DNA of 64,000 nt. It comes from Alkaliphilus sp. B6464. Lineage in GTDB: Bacteria > Bacillota > Clostridia > Peptostreptococcales > Natronincolaceae. The stretch lies in assembly GCF_018141165.1 (NCBI RefSeq), contig NZ_CP058557.1:186001-250000 (forward strand), given 5' to 3'. The notes below the pieces were generated by a model. It saw only the letters and a list, made by a program, of their open reading frames with translations, did not search any database and was not told the origin of the DNA. Of the stretch, positions 43,496 to 53,200 are shown one piece after another (the stretch's first letter is position 1; each line of letters starts with the position of its first letter). The translations under genes and the position numbers were made by a program.

Positions 43496-44140
43496 TCAAA
43501 ATAGTTTTAAAAATGCCAAAATAATTAAAAGAACGCCACTTAGCCAAGATAAATTAAAGGATAATTTTCGAGCAATTTTATTTCCTATATAGCACCCTAA
43601 TATAATGGCAGCGGCATCGGTAACAAGTGAACATAAAAAGACCGCTAAAGCGTTTATATTCCCAAGTGCTGCCCCAAATCCAATCGCCATACCATCTAAT
43701 GACAATGCGATTGCAAGGGAAGAGGCTTCAATTGGTGAAATTACTTTTGAAGCATCCACATCAGCTTCTTCCGGATTGGCATATAAATTTAGAATAAATT
43801 TAAAATTAAACATTGAGAATTCTATTTCTTTGTCCAAATGGTTATGCTTTCTGATAATTGATTTTGTAACACTGTCTAATAGCTTTACAACACCTAATGT
43901 AAACAAAATTATAAAACAAATTGCTAACGTAAGCCATGAAGGAATGTACTGTTTAAGCACAGTACCAACTAAAAGCGATATTCCTAAAATAGAACTACAT
44001 ATAATGTTAATGATTTGAACAGATAGCATGGGTATTTTAATTTTATTGCTTCCATAAGCAAAACCTGATACAAATGCATCCATAGATAATGCCGAAGCAA
44101 GCATAATTGCTTCTAAAATTGTAATGAGTGAAAATTGCAA
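43496..44140 (-). CDS. ytaF: YtaF-like sporulation membrane protein (MntP-related)
   Basis: This 214-residue protein has about six helices and the two repeated motifs of the YtaF/MntP group: ALSMDAFVSGFAYGSNKIKIP near the N terminus and LAIALSLDGMAIGFGAALG in the second half. YtaF is a sporulation-associated member in Bacillus and clostridia; MntP relatives export Mn2+. Translation may begin at TTG 44140, since AGGGAG lies well spaced there; a GTG nine bases upstream is too close to it. It is flanked by terminators. Its presence indicates a spore-former. Confidence 0.82.
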   Translation of the reverse strand: MQFSLITILEAIMLASALSMDAFVSGFAYGSNKIKIPMLSVQIINIICSSILGISLLVGTVLKQYIPSWLTLAICFIILFTLGVVKLLDSVTKSIIRKHNHLDKEIEFSMFNFKFILNLYANPEEADVDASKVISPIEASSLAIALSLDGMAIGFGAALGNINALAVFLCSLVTDAAAIILGCYIGNKIARKLSFNLSWLSGVLLIILAFLKLF

Positions 44141-44575
44141 TTGAAACACGCTCCCTAATAAGTTTTATTTTATTATATTCTGAATAGGTAGACCTTGTTA
44201 CAAATAGCAAACAAAAATCCTTCCTCATAGGCATCTGTTGGTATGTTAGCAACAGTTCTAACTACAGCGAATATTTTAACCTGTATCAGGTTTTCAATAA
44301 ACTTTTTCCTATCTCATCATCTAGAAAGAGGATAAATACAAAATGAAATCTATTTAAATATGTCTATTAAAAATATTTGCGGCTTTTAAATAAGATAAAC
44401 AATAAAAAAATCTCCCGTTTTCATAAAGAATTTAGGAGATTATAAATGACTAATCATTATATAATTTTGATTTGTTTTAATACAGCAAATATGTTTTATA
44501 ATGCATGAATTAGAGCACATTCTCCAAACATATAGCATATGATAATTTTATAAGCCTATGAAAGGAATGAGCAAT
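44141..44575. other. Intergenic region between ytaF and the cupin gene
   Basis: These 435 bases have no supported gene. On the minus strand, 44256-44327 has scattered resemblance to a thiamine-pyrophosphate riboswitch (TGAGAT, ACCTGAT, closing TTCTA/TAGAA), too degenerate to call. A plus-strand hairpin CTCCCGTTTTC...AGGAG lies near 44411-44435. Confidence 0.35.
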
Positions 44576-45208
44576 ATGTATAATGTTTATAATCCATATC
44601 CATATCCTTATTTTATTAACAATACACCAATGTATACCTTAGATAATATGTATAGTGTTTATAACACATATTCATGTCCTTACTACCTTAATGCACCAAT
44701 GTATAACACAGAATTTTCGAAACAGTTTTCTAATCAGTATCCTTATATTGTTGATGAATTTGGTTTTTTACAACCAATAAATGATGATGCTCTAATTGAA
44801 TTAAGGGATTATGGGCCAGAACCATTTGTGGTTAATATTGAGAAGGCTACTAAACAAAATAATACTTTTCGTACTGCTTTATGGACCGGAAACCATTTAC
44901 AAGTTACCTTGATGAGCATCAATATTGGTGAAGACATAGGTTTAGAAGTTCATCCTACAGTTGACCAATTCATACGTATTGAAGAAGGTCAAGGACTTAT
45001 TAAAATGGGGGATAGTAAATGTAACTTGGATTTTCAAAGAAAAGTATGTGATGACTTTGCGATCATGATACCTGCTGGTAAATGGCACAATCTAATCAAT
45101 ACAGGTAATAAACCTCTTAAATTGTACTCTATCTATGCGCCACCTGCACATCCACATGGTACAGTTCATCAAACTAAAGAAGATGCCGAAAGGGAGCACG
45201 GACACTAA
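44576..45208 (+). CDS. Cupin-domain protein with Tyr/Pro-rich N terminus
   Basis: This 210-residue protein has an N-terminal 60-residue region rich in Tyr, Asn and Pro (YNVYNPYPYPYF; YSCPYYLNAPMYN), reminiscent of spore-coat proteins. The cupin domain follows: QVTLMSINIGEDIGLEVHPTVDQFIRIEEGQG with the metal-ligand-type EVHP...EGQ, and IPAGKWHNLINTGNKPLKLYSIYAPPAHPHGTVH. ATG 44576 is best because AAAGGA lies eight bases ahead. The role may be in the spore coat or as a metal-dependent enzyme; context with ytaF favours sporulation (inference). Confidence 0.75.
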   Translation: MYNVYNPYPYPYFINNTPMYTLDNMYSVYNTYSCPYYLNAPMYNTEFSKQFSNQYPYIVDEFGFLQPINDDALIELRDYGPEPFVVNIEKATKQNNTFRTALWTGNHLQVTLMSINIGEDIGLEVHPTVDQFIRIEEGQGLIKMGDSKCNLDFQRKVCDDFAIMIPAGKWHNLINTGNKPLKLYSIYAPPAHPHGTVHQTKEDAEREHGH

Positions 45209-45253
45209 ATATAACGAAGCTTTCCTTTGGAAGATCTAATGCTCTGTAAAAGC

Positions 45254-45289
45254 AGCCCTCTAAGATAAGTTGAAATGTCATAGAGGGCT
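45254..45289 (+). terminator. Terminator after the cupin gene
   Basis: AGCCCTCTA (45254-45262) pairs with TAGAGGGCT (45281-45289), followed by ATTTC. It ends the cupin transcript. Confidence 0.7.
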
Positions 45290-45378
45290 ATTTCAATAAT
45301 ATGCAATCTGTGCTAAGTTTAAAGTATAAAGACAAGGTTTAATCGCTCCCGTCAGTGTTCCTATCTATGGTAAACATT

Positions 45379-46416
45379 TTACTCTATATAACTACTTAAA
45401 ACTTCTAATGTATTGTTATTTCTTCCTATTACCTTGCCACAAGTAATCATAGAATTTAATACTGCTTCTTCCTCGCACTCGGCAACAGCTCTAAAAACTA
45501 TATCGATCTTATCTTCTTTTAAAATTTTGATATTAACTATATCTGGATCATCATCCTTTAAAATATTTCCAGTAGAAAAAGCAATCATAACTTCACCACT
45601 TCCATGTCCAATAAAGGAACCCAGCCTTGCTAAACCAACTCCTGCTCTTTTACATACTCTTTTTAACTGTCTACTGCTTAACGGTAAATCAGTTGCTATT
45701 ATTGATATAATAGAACCTTTATCAACTAAACTTTCATTATTTAACCTTTCAGAAATTTTTCTGCCTATTTTATTTCCATCAATTACAAGGTCTTCCAATC
45801 GTCCATGATTAGATAAAACCAATACTCCCACTGTATATGTATTATTATCTATGGTGATTACACGTGAAGCAGATCCTATTCCCCCTTTGAGATAATGGCA
45901 CCTCATACCTTTACCAGCCCCTACATCCCCCTCTAGGAAATCTGTAGACGCATCCTCAATAGCTTTATAAACATGTTTTTTACCCACTGCCCTCGTCTGT
46001 ATATTATTAAGGTAACTATCATTACATTCACATACTATAGGATTTATAGATTCTAATTTAATATTATCATTTTTGCATTGTTCTATCATGTAATCTACTA
46101 CCGCATCATGTACTAATCCAACATTTAGAGTATTTGTAAGGGCAATAATAGACTCTAAGGTACCTAATTCCTCTATTTGTACAAGTCCCATTGTTTTGCC
46201 AAATCCATTTAAAACATAGGATGCTGCAACAAGTTTATTTTTAAAAATATTATCTTCCATTGGAAGAATTACTGTTATACCAGTTTTATTCTCATTTGTA
46301 TCTATTGTACAATGACCTACTTTAATACCCTTTACATCAGTTATTTTATTTAAATTTCCAGTTGGTAGATCTCCTATAATTATTCCATAATCTCTAATTC
46401 TTTTTTGCTTTTTCAA
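45379..46416 (-). CDS. P1-family peptidase (DmpA/BapA-like aminopeptidase)
   Basis: This 345-residue Ntn-type hydrolase has the N-terminal block GIIIGDLPTGNLNKITDVKGIKVGHCTI, LVHDAVVDYM, GDVGAGKGMRCHYLKGGIGSASRVI and HGSGEVMIAFSTGN. The auto-processing site is expected between G234 and S235 (DKGSIISIIATDLPLSSRQL), which would expose Ser235 as nucleophile. Family members are L-aminopeptidase/D-esterases or beta-aminopeptidases acting on small peptides in the cytosol. It is monocistronic; a GGGTGAG-like complement precedes the ATG. Confidence 0.87.
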   Translation of the reverse strand: MKKQKRIRDYGIIIGDLPTGNLNKITDVKGIKVGHCTIDTNENKTGITVILPMEDNIFKNKLVAASYVLNGFGKTMGLVQIEELGTLESIIALTNTLNVGLVHDAVVDYMIEQCKNDNIKLESINPIVCECNDSYLNNIQTRAVGKKHVYKAIEDASTDFLEGDVGAGKGMRCHYLKGGIGSASRVITIDNNTYTVGVLVLSNHGRLEDLVIDGNKIGRKISERLNNESLVDKGSIISIIATDLPLSSRQLKRVCKRAGVGLARLGSFIGHGSGEVMIAFSTGNILKDDDPDIVNIKILKEDKIDIVFRAVAECEEEAVLNSMITCGKVIGRNNNTLEVLSSYIE

Positions 46417-46699
46417 TTAAATCTCACCCTTTCTATACTTATCTATACTACTATAGCAAGTTTTATTATAACTTGAAAGTAAAGTTATAATAAGACCTTA
46501 GCTTGTAGGAGTATATAACACACTTTACAATATAATTAGACAATAGTTCTTTCTTAGCTTGCTTTAATTCTTCTTGAGAAAACTTTTCCGATAGTTCCGG
46601 ATTATCAAATATTTTATCAATCTCTGCCTGCAAATCTATTAAGTATACTTTGTGAATATAGAATTTAATCTTATTCTCTTCCTTTCCGCAAATGTTTTA
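46417..46699 (-). other. Decayed intergenic sequence with an unrecognised remnant
   Basis: A minus-strand frame open from about 46690 to the stop at 46466-46468 continues in the same frame as the rlmCD stop codon and reads FYIHKVYLIDLQAEIDKIFD and EELKQAKKELLSNYIVKC. It has no credible start codon or ribosome-binding site. It is probably a gene fragment; I do not recognise it. Confidence 0.35.
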
Positions 46700-46858
46700 T
46701 TACTTCGTAAGTAGAACTACGACTTCAACATGACTCGTATGCGGAAACCTATCCATTGGTTGCACTTTTTCCACATTATATCTTCTCTTATTTAAATAGT
46801 CCAAATCTCTTACTAATGTAGCTGGGTTACAAGAAACATAAACTATTCTTTTAGGCTA
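46700..46858 (-). pseudogene. rlmCD: C-terminal remnant of a 23S rRNA (uracil-5-)-methyltransferase
   Basis: The minus strand encodes only the last about 50 residues of an RlmCD/RumA-type enzyme: [20 protein letters not shown], which contains the catalytic cysteine, followed by [20 protein letters not shown] and a normal stop (complement 46700-46702). The SAM-binding and TRAM domains are absent, and the frame is lost upstream of 46858. It is a deletion relic of a gene of about 450 codons. Confidence 0.85.
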
Positions 46859-47008
46859 CATGTTAATTTAAAAATGGGTATTGCAGTACTTTTATCGAAA
46901 ACATACTTCATTATAATACTCAGTATTGTATGGTAGATCCTATGGCTAGCAGACCATACTCCTACATCTTCATCAATTTTCTGAATAGAGATGGGTGCGC
47001 TAGATCAA

Positions 47009-47605
47009 TCATTCTTCAAAAATCACGTTTTGGTCGATTAAAATACTAAAAAACCTGTGAACTTCCTCTTTCGTATATATTTCTCCATGCTGTAGCCACC
47101 ATCTTCCCACAGTAATGATTGTATTGGCATAAACGGTGGCAAGAAGCTCTGTAGGTAGTTTATACTTACTTCCATCTTCCATTGATCCCTTTAGTTTTAA
47201 TAAAATCTGTTCTGCAATGTATTCATGCATATTTATAAAGAATATACTATTTGCATTAGTATTATTTATTTTTCTATAAATTTCTAGTTCTTCTGAAAGA
47301 TAGGTTATTAGATTTCCTAAGAACAAATTCATATACTTCTCATAATCATCGGATTTTAAATCAGGATTTGTAAACTCTGGATCTAATTCTAATTGTAATT
47401 GTTTCCAATCGTAATTAAGTAAATCATATTTATCATAAAAATAATTATAGAAAGTTCCACGAGAAATCATGGCTTTATCGCATAGTTCTTGAATAGATAT
47501 ATTCTCAAAGGCCTTTGTCTTTAATAAATCCTTCAATGCTTGTCTTAAATTTTTCAATGTTCGCTTAGTAGCGATTGTCGTTTCAGTACTATCAACATAT
47601 TTCAT
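47009..47605 (-). CDS. TetR-family transcriptional regulator (divergent from RND gene)
   Basis: This 198-residue regulator has the N-terminal helix-turn-helix TLKNLRQALKDLLKTKAFENISIQELCDKAMISRGTFYNYFYDKYDLL. The C-terminal ligand domain ends with an all-helical stretch (TVYANTIITVGRWWLQHGEIYT), as in the TetR_C_7-like group. ATG 47605 follows GGAGGT; an upstream in-frame ATG is poorer. It faces the RND exporter gene across a 200-base region with a perfect palindrome at 47714-47749, so it likely represses the exporter and itself. Confidence 0.88.
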   Translation of the reverse strand: MKYVDSTETTIATKRTLKNLRQALKDLLKTKAFENISIQELCDKAMISRGTFYNYFYDKYDLLNYDWKQLQLELDPEFTNPDLKSDDYEKYMNLFLGNLITYLSEELEIYRKINNTNANSIFFINMHEYIAEQILLKLKGSMEDGSKYKLPTELLATVYANTIITVGRWWLQHGEIYTKEEVHRFFSILIDQNVIFEE

Positions 47606-47713
47606 ATTTACCTCCAATATGACATATTTTATTTTTTGTATAATTTTAAACATAGGTCAAACTCTGTTTCTTGTAATATATTTATCCTTACTGTATCATG
47701 ATTATAACATATA

Positions 47714-47749
47714 TTTAGACAGTTGTATATTTTTATACAACTGTCTAAA
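47714..47749. promoter_or_regulatory. Palindromic operator between tetR and the RND exporter gene
   Basis: TTTAGACAGTTGTATA (47714-47729) is exactly complementary to 47734-47749 around TTTT, a 16-bp perfect inverted repeat. It lies 57 bases before the exporter start and 109 bases before the repressor start, as expected for a TetR-family operator controlling both. Confidence 0.72.
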
Positions 47750-47805
47750 CTATACAATCCCTTTCTTTTTATAATAAATAAAATTTAGTAGAGGAGGAAT
47801 TTGAA

Positions 47806-50283
47806 ATGGATACAGCAGAAAATAAAAAAACATTTTGGGAAAACATGGCAACTTTTATTGTAGATAAACGCAATGGATTTTTCTTACTTTTTATTGGTTT
47901 GATAATTTTTTGCGTATTTTCTTCTCAATGGGTATTTGTAAATAATAATCTAACAGACTATTTACCTGAAAATACAGAAACTCGAAAGGGACTTACCTTA
48001 ATGGAGAATGAGTTTATTACCTATGCTGCAGCAAAAATTATGGTAAGCAATATTACATATGAAGAAGCTGAAAATATTGCCGTACAATTGGAAAATATAG
48101 AAGGTGTTTCCTCCGTATTATTCGAGAACAATGATAAGCATTTCCGTTCTGCTTCTGCCTTATTTGAGATTACATTTTCGGGAGAAGTATCTGATGAAAT
48201 TAGTGTAGAAGCTATGGAAAAAATAAGGGATACGCTTTCAAAATATGATTTATATATATCTACAGAAGTAGGGTCTAGTTCTGCAGATATTCTTAATAAA
48301 GAGATGGAAGTAGTTATGATAATAGCTGTAATAATTATAGTCAGCGTACTACTATTTACATCCAAGACTTATTTGGAGATTCCCGTACTTTTGATTACCT
48401 TTGGTGCAGCTGCTTTACTGAATATGGGAACCAATTTCCTTTTAGGAGAGATCTCCTTTGTAAGCGACTCTATTGCTGTAGTTCTACAGCTTGCCCTAGC
48501 TATTGACTATGCTATTATTCTATGTCATCGCTATACTGAGGAACGAGCTTTTCAAGAACCTAGAGAGGCAGTCATAGCCGCTTTAAGTAAAGCTATTCCT
48601 GAAATATCTGCCAGTAGTTTAACCACCATATCTGGCCTGTTAGCATTGATGCTTATGCAGTTTAAAATTGGATTTGATATGGGAATAGTTCTAATAAAAT
48701 CAATAATATGGAGTTTGTTCTCGGTATTTACCCTTATGCCAGGATTGCTTATGATATTTAGTAAAGGAATTGATAAAACCGCCCATAGAAGTTTTATACC
48801 TGATATTACGTCCTTTAGCCGTATAGTAGTCAAAACTCGGTATATAATCCCTCCTATTTTCATAATAGTATTGATTTTAGGATTTCATTTTTCTAATAAA
48901 TCTAATTATGTATATGGATATAGTACACTAACTACTAGGAAACAAAATGAGGAACAGATTGCAGAGAAGATGATTAAAGATACTTTTATAAAAAATAATT
49001 TCATGGCTTTATTAGTTCCTACTGGAGATTATGAGAAAGAGGGCAAATTGATTGCAGAGTTGGAATCATTGGAAATTACAGATTCCGCAGTAGGTCTTGC
49101 AAATATAAAAGCTGTGGAAGATTATGTTCTAACTGATACTCTCACGTCTCGTCAGTTTGCTGAGCTGGCAGATTTAGATATTAAGGTAGCACGTTTATTA
49201 TATAGTGCCTATGCAGTACATGAAGAATCCTATGGGAAAATAGTAAATGGTTTAGATAGTTATGCTGTACCCCTTATAGATATGTTTCTTTTCTTACATG
49301 AGGAAAAAGTTGCAGGATATGTGACCTTAGATGAGGAGTTAGAAGAAAAACTAGATAATATGTATACTCAGCTTAAAGATGCACAACTCCAGTTACAAGG
49401 AAAAAACTATACAAGATTACTTATAAATACTAATATACCTGAGGAGGGTGAAGAAACCTTTAAATGGTTAAATGAAATTCATAAAATAGCATTTAAATAC
49501 TACCCAAAAGATATTTATCTAGTTGGAGAATCTACTAATAATTATGATTTGTCTAGTTCCTTCACCCGTGATAATACCATTATTGGCATTACCTCTGCTA
49601 TTTTTGTCATGATTGTACTCTTATTTACATTTCAATCAGCAGGTTTACCAGTATTATTAATGCTTATAATTCAAGGAAGTATTTGGATTAGTTTTTCTAT
49701 TCCAGCTTTAAATAATGTAAATATATTTTTTATGAGTTATCTAATAGTCAGCTCTATCCAAATGGGTGCAAATATAGACTATGCTATTGTTATAACTAGT
49801 CGCTACCAAGAACTAAAACAGACTATGCCACCTTCAGATGCTATGGTAGAAGCCTTAAATCGAGCTTTTCCTACTTTGATTACATCTGGAAGTATATTGG
49901 CTTCAGCTGGTCTTTTAATTGGATATCTTTCCTCTGAACCTTCTATTTCCTCTATTGGAAGTTCTCTAGGTCGTGGAACAATTATATCTATGATTTTAGT
50001 CATGGGGGTATTACCTCAAATTTTATTATTAGGTGATACTATTATCGATAAAACTGGATTTAAACTCAAAGGCTTCTCACATACACAAAGCCATAAGGGA
50101 CATCTTAAAGTTGATGGTCATGTTCGTGGATATGTATCTGGTATGATAGATGCAAAAATTCATGGTACAGTTATCGGAGATGTGAATGCCCTAGTAGAAG
50201 TTGGCGCTATAAAACAAATAGATTCTGAGACTTTATCTAGTTCACAAAGAAAGGAGGAAGACTATGATGAAGAAATCAAATAA
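47806..50283 (+). CDS. RND-superfamily (MMPL-like) exporter with bactofilin-like C-terminal tail
   Basis: This 825-residue protein has the MMPL/HAE3 layout: helix 1 (residues 25-45), an extracellular loop, a helix bundle with VVLQLALAIDYAIILCHRYTEE (charged Asp-Tyr in helix 4), a second loop and a repeat bundle with IVSSIQMGANIDYAIVITSRYQE. It would export a lipid or hydrophobic compound using the proton gradient. After the last helix, about residues 764-803 form a regular VDGHVRGYVSGMIDAKIHGTVIG pattern like a short beta-helix of bactofilins. It overlaps the next gene by 20 bases and is likely repressed by the divergent TetR. Confidence 0.88.
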   Translation: MDTAENKKTFWENMATFIVDKRNGFFLLFIGLIIFCVFSSQWVFVNNNLTDYLPENTETRKGLTLMENEFITYAAAKIMVSNITYEEAENIAVQLENIEGVSSVLFENNDKHFRSASALFEITFSGEVSDEISVEAMEKIRDTLSKYDLYISTEVGSSSADILNKEMEVVMIIAVIIIVSVLLFTSKTYLEIPVLLITFGAAALLNMGTNFLLGEISFVSDSIAVVLQLALAIDYAIILCHRYTEERAFQEPREAVIAALSKAIPEISASSLTTISGLLALMLMQFKIGFDMGIVLIKSIIWSLFSVFTLMPGLLMIFSKGIDKTAHRSFIPDITSFSRIVVKTRYIIPPIFIIVLILGFHFSNKSNYVYGYSTLTTRKQNEEQIAEKMIKDTFIKNNFMALLVPTGDYEKEGKLIAELESLEITDSAVGLANIKAVEDYVLTDTLTSRQFAELADLDIKVARLLYSAYAVHEESYGKIVNGLDSYAVPLIDMFLFLHEEKVAGYVTLDEELEEKLDNMYTQLKDAQLQLQGKNYTRLLINTNIPEEGEETFKWLNEIHKIAFKYYPKDIYLVGESTNNYDLSSSFTRDNTIIGITSAIFVMIVLLFTFQSAGLPVLLMLIIQGSIWISFSIPALNNVNIFFMSYLIVSSIQMGANIDYAIVITSRYQELKQTMPPSDAMVEALNRAFPTLITSGSILASAGLLIGYLSSEPSISSIGSSLGRGTIISMILVMGVLPQILLLGDTIIDKTGFKLKGFSHTQSHKGHLKVDGHVRGYVSGMIDAKIHGTVIGDVNALVEVGAIKQIDSETLSSSQRKEEDYDEEIK

Positions 50284-53200
50284 ATTATCTAACAGTATTC
50301 TATCGATTATACTCTGCACCACCTTATTGGTAACTAATTTAGACCTATCTTTTGCTGTATCCAATACTGTTTATATAGATTCTGCAGAAGATTTATTGGA
50401 ATTTAGTCAGAATGCATCTCTCGACACCTATTTCCAAGGTAAGACTGTTGTATTACGCTCAGATATTGACCTTTCAAATATAGAGTTCTCGCCAATACCT
50501 ACTTTTGGTGGCATCTTTGATGGTCAAGGACATACTATCTCTGGTCTTTTAATATCTCAAAGTGGGTCTATCCAAGGATTATTTCGTTATTTACAAAAAG
50601 ATGGAGTTATAAAAAACCTAAATATTTCTGGTAATATAACCCCTTCTGGAAGTCAAAATATTATAGGTGGCCTTGTTGGAAATAATAAAGGTAGTATTCA
50701 AAACTGTAATTTTAACGGAATAGTTAGCGGAAAAAATAATATAGGTGGATTAGTTGGTATAAATGAGGCAACTGGTACAATATCCAATTGTACATCTGAA
50801 GGAAAAGTAACTGGAGAACATTATACTGGCGGTATAGTCGGCCAAAATCTAGGTACTATTCTTAAATCCACCAATATGTCTGAAATCAATACTTCCGCCA
50901 TAGAACCTACTTTAAATCTAGATGATATAAACTGGTCACAACTCAATTCAACTGAAAATATTAAAGCACATACTGATACAGGAGGTATAGCAGGTTTCTC
51001 ATCTGGATTTCTTCAAGACTGTATCAATCGTGGTACTGTAGGATACAAGCATATGGGATACAATGTTGGTGGTGTTGTAGGGCGACAATCTGGGTATTTA
51101 AGCAATTGTCATAATTATAATACTGTACTAGGTCGTAAAGATGTTGGAGGTATCGTTGGACAGGTAGAGCCATATTTAATGCTTCATTTCTCTGAGGATA
51201 CTCTACAAAAACTTGACCATGAACTAGATATTTTACAAAATCTTTTGAGTAGATCCTTTACAGATACTAGGTCCTCTTCCCTATCTGTCTCTTCTCAATT
51301 AGCTGATATAGTAAAATCAGTTGATGATACTAAAAATATTATGCAGATTTTATCTAGGGGAGCTACAGATTATATTGATAATATCACAGACACGGTGAAT
51401 ATAACCAGTAAACGTATTGCATATACCCTAGAAGAAATTATACCTATATTAGAGGATGGAGAAAAGCTTTCAATTATATTAAATACTGCAATAAATCATA
51501 TAGAATCTGGATTTGACAATCTAGAAATCACATCTGATGATATGGCTTCTACAGTAAATGAAGCCAAGAAAGCTCTAAAAAATTTAAGGAGATCAGTAAA
51601 TTTAGGAAAACAGGCTATCCATAAAATTAAAGATACTTTGCATAAATTACTAAATAATTTAGGGAATGAAGAAAATATAAAAAAGGTACTTCCAGAATTT
51701 GAGGAAGGTTTAGCTGAACTAGACCAATCCTTCATAGATAGTAGCAAGGCTATATCTGATATTTTAAAGGCACTAAAAGATTTAGATATTGATAATCCTG
51801 ATTGGAATAGTCTATCACAAGAGTTAGAAGAATTATCTAATGCTTTAGCATCCATGTCAACAGCTCTATCTAAACTTAAAGAAAAGGCCTCTACTATATT
51901 TAGTAAGGCACTATTGGAAATTACAACAGATGTAAAAAATCATTTAAATAATATATTTAATGATATGTGGAATTCCTCTAGAAAGTTTGAACTGGCTATT
52001 AGAAATATTTATGATGCTCTTTCCAATCTAGAAACTACTTCTAGACAATCAGGCCGTGTATTTCGTGATTTTAGTCGTGGATTTAATAGCTTTGGAGATG
52101 CTTCTGAGACCATAACCACAATTGTAGTTTCTATCCAAGACTTATTACTTTCTCTAACATCTGAGCCTAATATTGAACTTCCAAATATAAGTAGCGAGTA
52201 TCGACAATCTGGAGAAAACTTATTTGATAATATAGGGCATATATCCTCGCAAATAAATACAATGAATACTAAAATAAAAGATGCAAGCAGCCTTTTAGTC
52301 TCTGATATTGAAACTATTAGTAACCAAGTCTTTGCGATATTTGATCTTCTAATAATGTCCAAAGAAGATAGGCCTTCCTCTGATTTTATAGAAGATATAT
52401 CTGATGAAAATACAGAAGATACTAATCTAGGTACAGTTTATAGAAATATAAATTTTGGTTCTGTCGATGGTGATATCAGTGTTGGAGGAATAGCTGGGTC
52501 TATTGCCATCGAATATGATTTAGACCCAGAAGATGATGTATTTAAAAAGGGAAATCCTTCCCTTAACTTTAAGTATCAAACTACTGCAGTTCTTAGAGAA
52601 TGTATAAATCATGGTAAAGCAACTGTAAAAGAAAGCTATGCAGGAGGTATTGTAGGTCGTATGGACTTAGGTACAATTACAGGATGTGAAAACTATGGAG
52701 ATGTGGAAAGTAAAAGTGGAGATTATGTAGGCGGTATTGCTGGAGCTTCTTACTCAACAATACGTAAATCTTTTGTACTGTCTTCCATTTCAGGTGAAAA
52801 CTATGTAGGTGGTATTGCTGGATATGGAAAGAATATTTTAGATTCCTATACACTAATTCAATTGAAAAATGGAACTGAATGGATTGGCTCTATAGCAGGT
52901 GAAACCGAAGGAAAAGTTTCTAACAACTATTATGTCCATGATACACTTGCTGCCATTGATGGAATCAGTTATAGTGAAAAAGCTTCCCCTATTAGTTATA
53001 AGGAACTATTGAAGGTGGAAACATTACCAAAGGCTTTCTCTGAATTCTCCATAACTTTTATAGCTGATGGCAATATCATTGAAAAAGTGCCATTCCAATA
53101 TGGAGATTCCTTTGATTTAAAATTATTGCCAACTATACCTAAAAAAGATGGCTATGATAGTCATTGGGAAGATTTTGACTTTAGCCGAATGACTTTTAAT

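Noticed and set aside
44187-44324. Minus-strand open frame reading DDEIGKKFIENLIQVKIF and ANIPTDAYEEGFLFAICNK
   Set aside because: It has no start codon or ribosome-binding site and a stop lies upstream. It overlaps the degenerate TPP-like motif, so I do not call it a gene.
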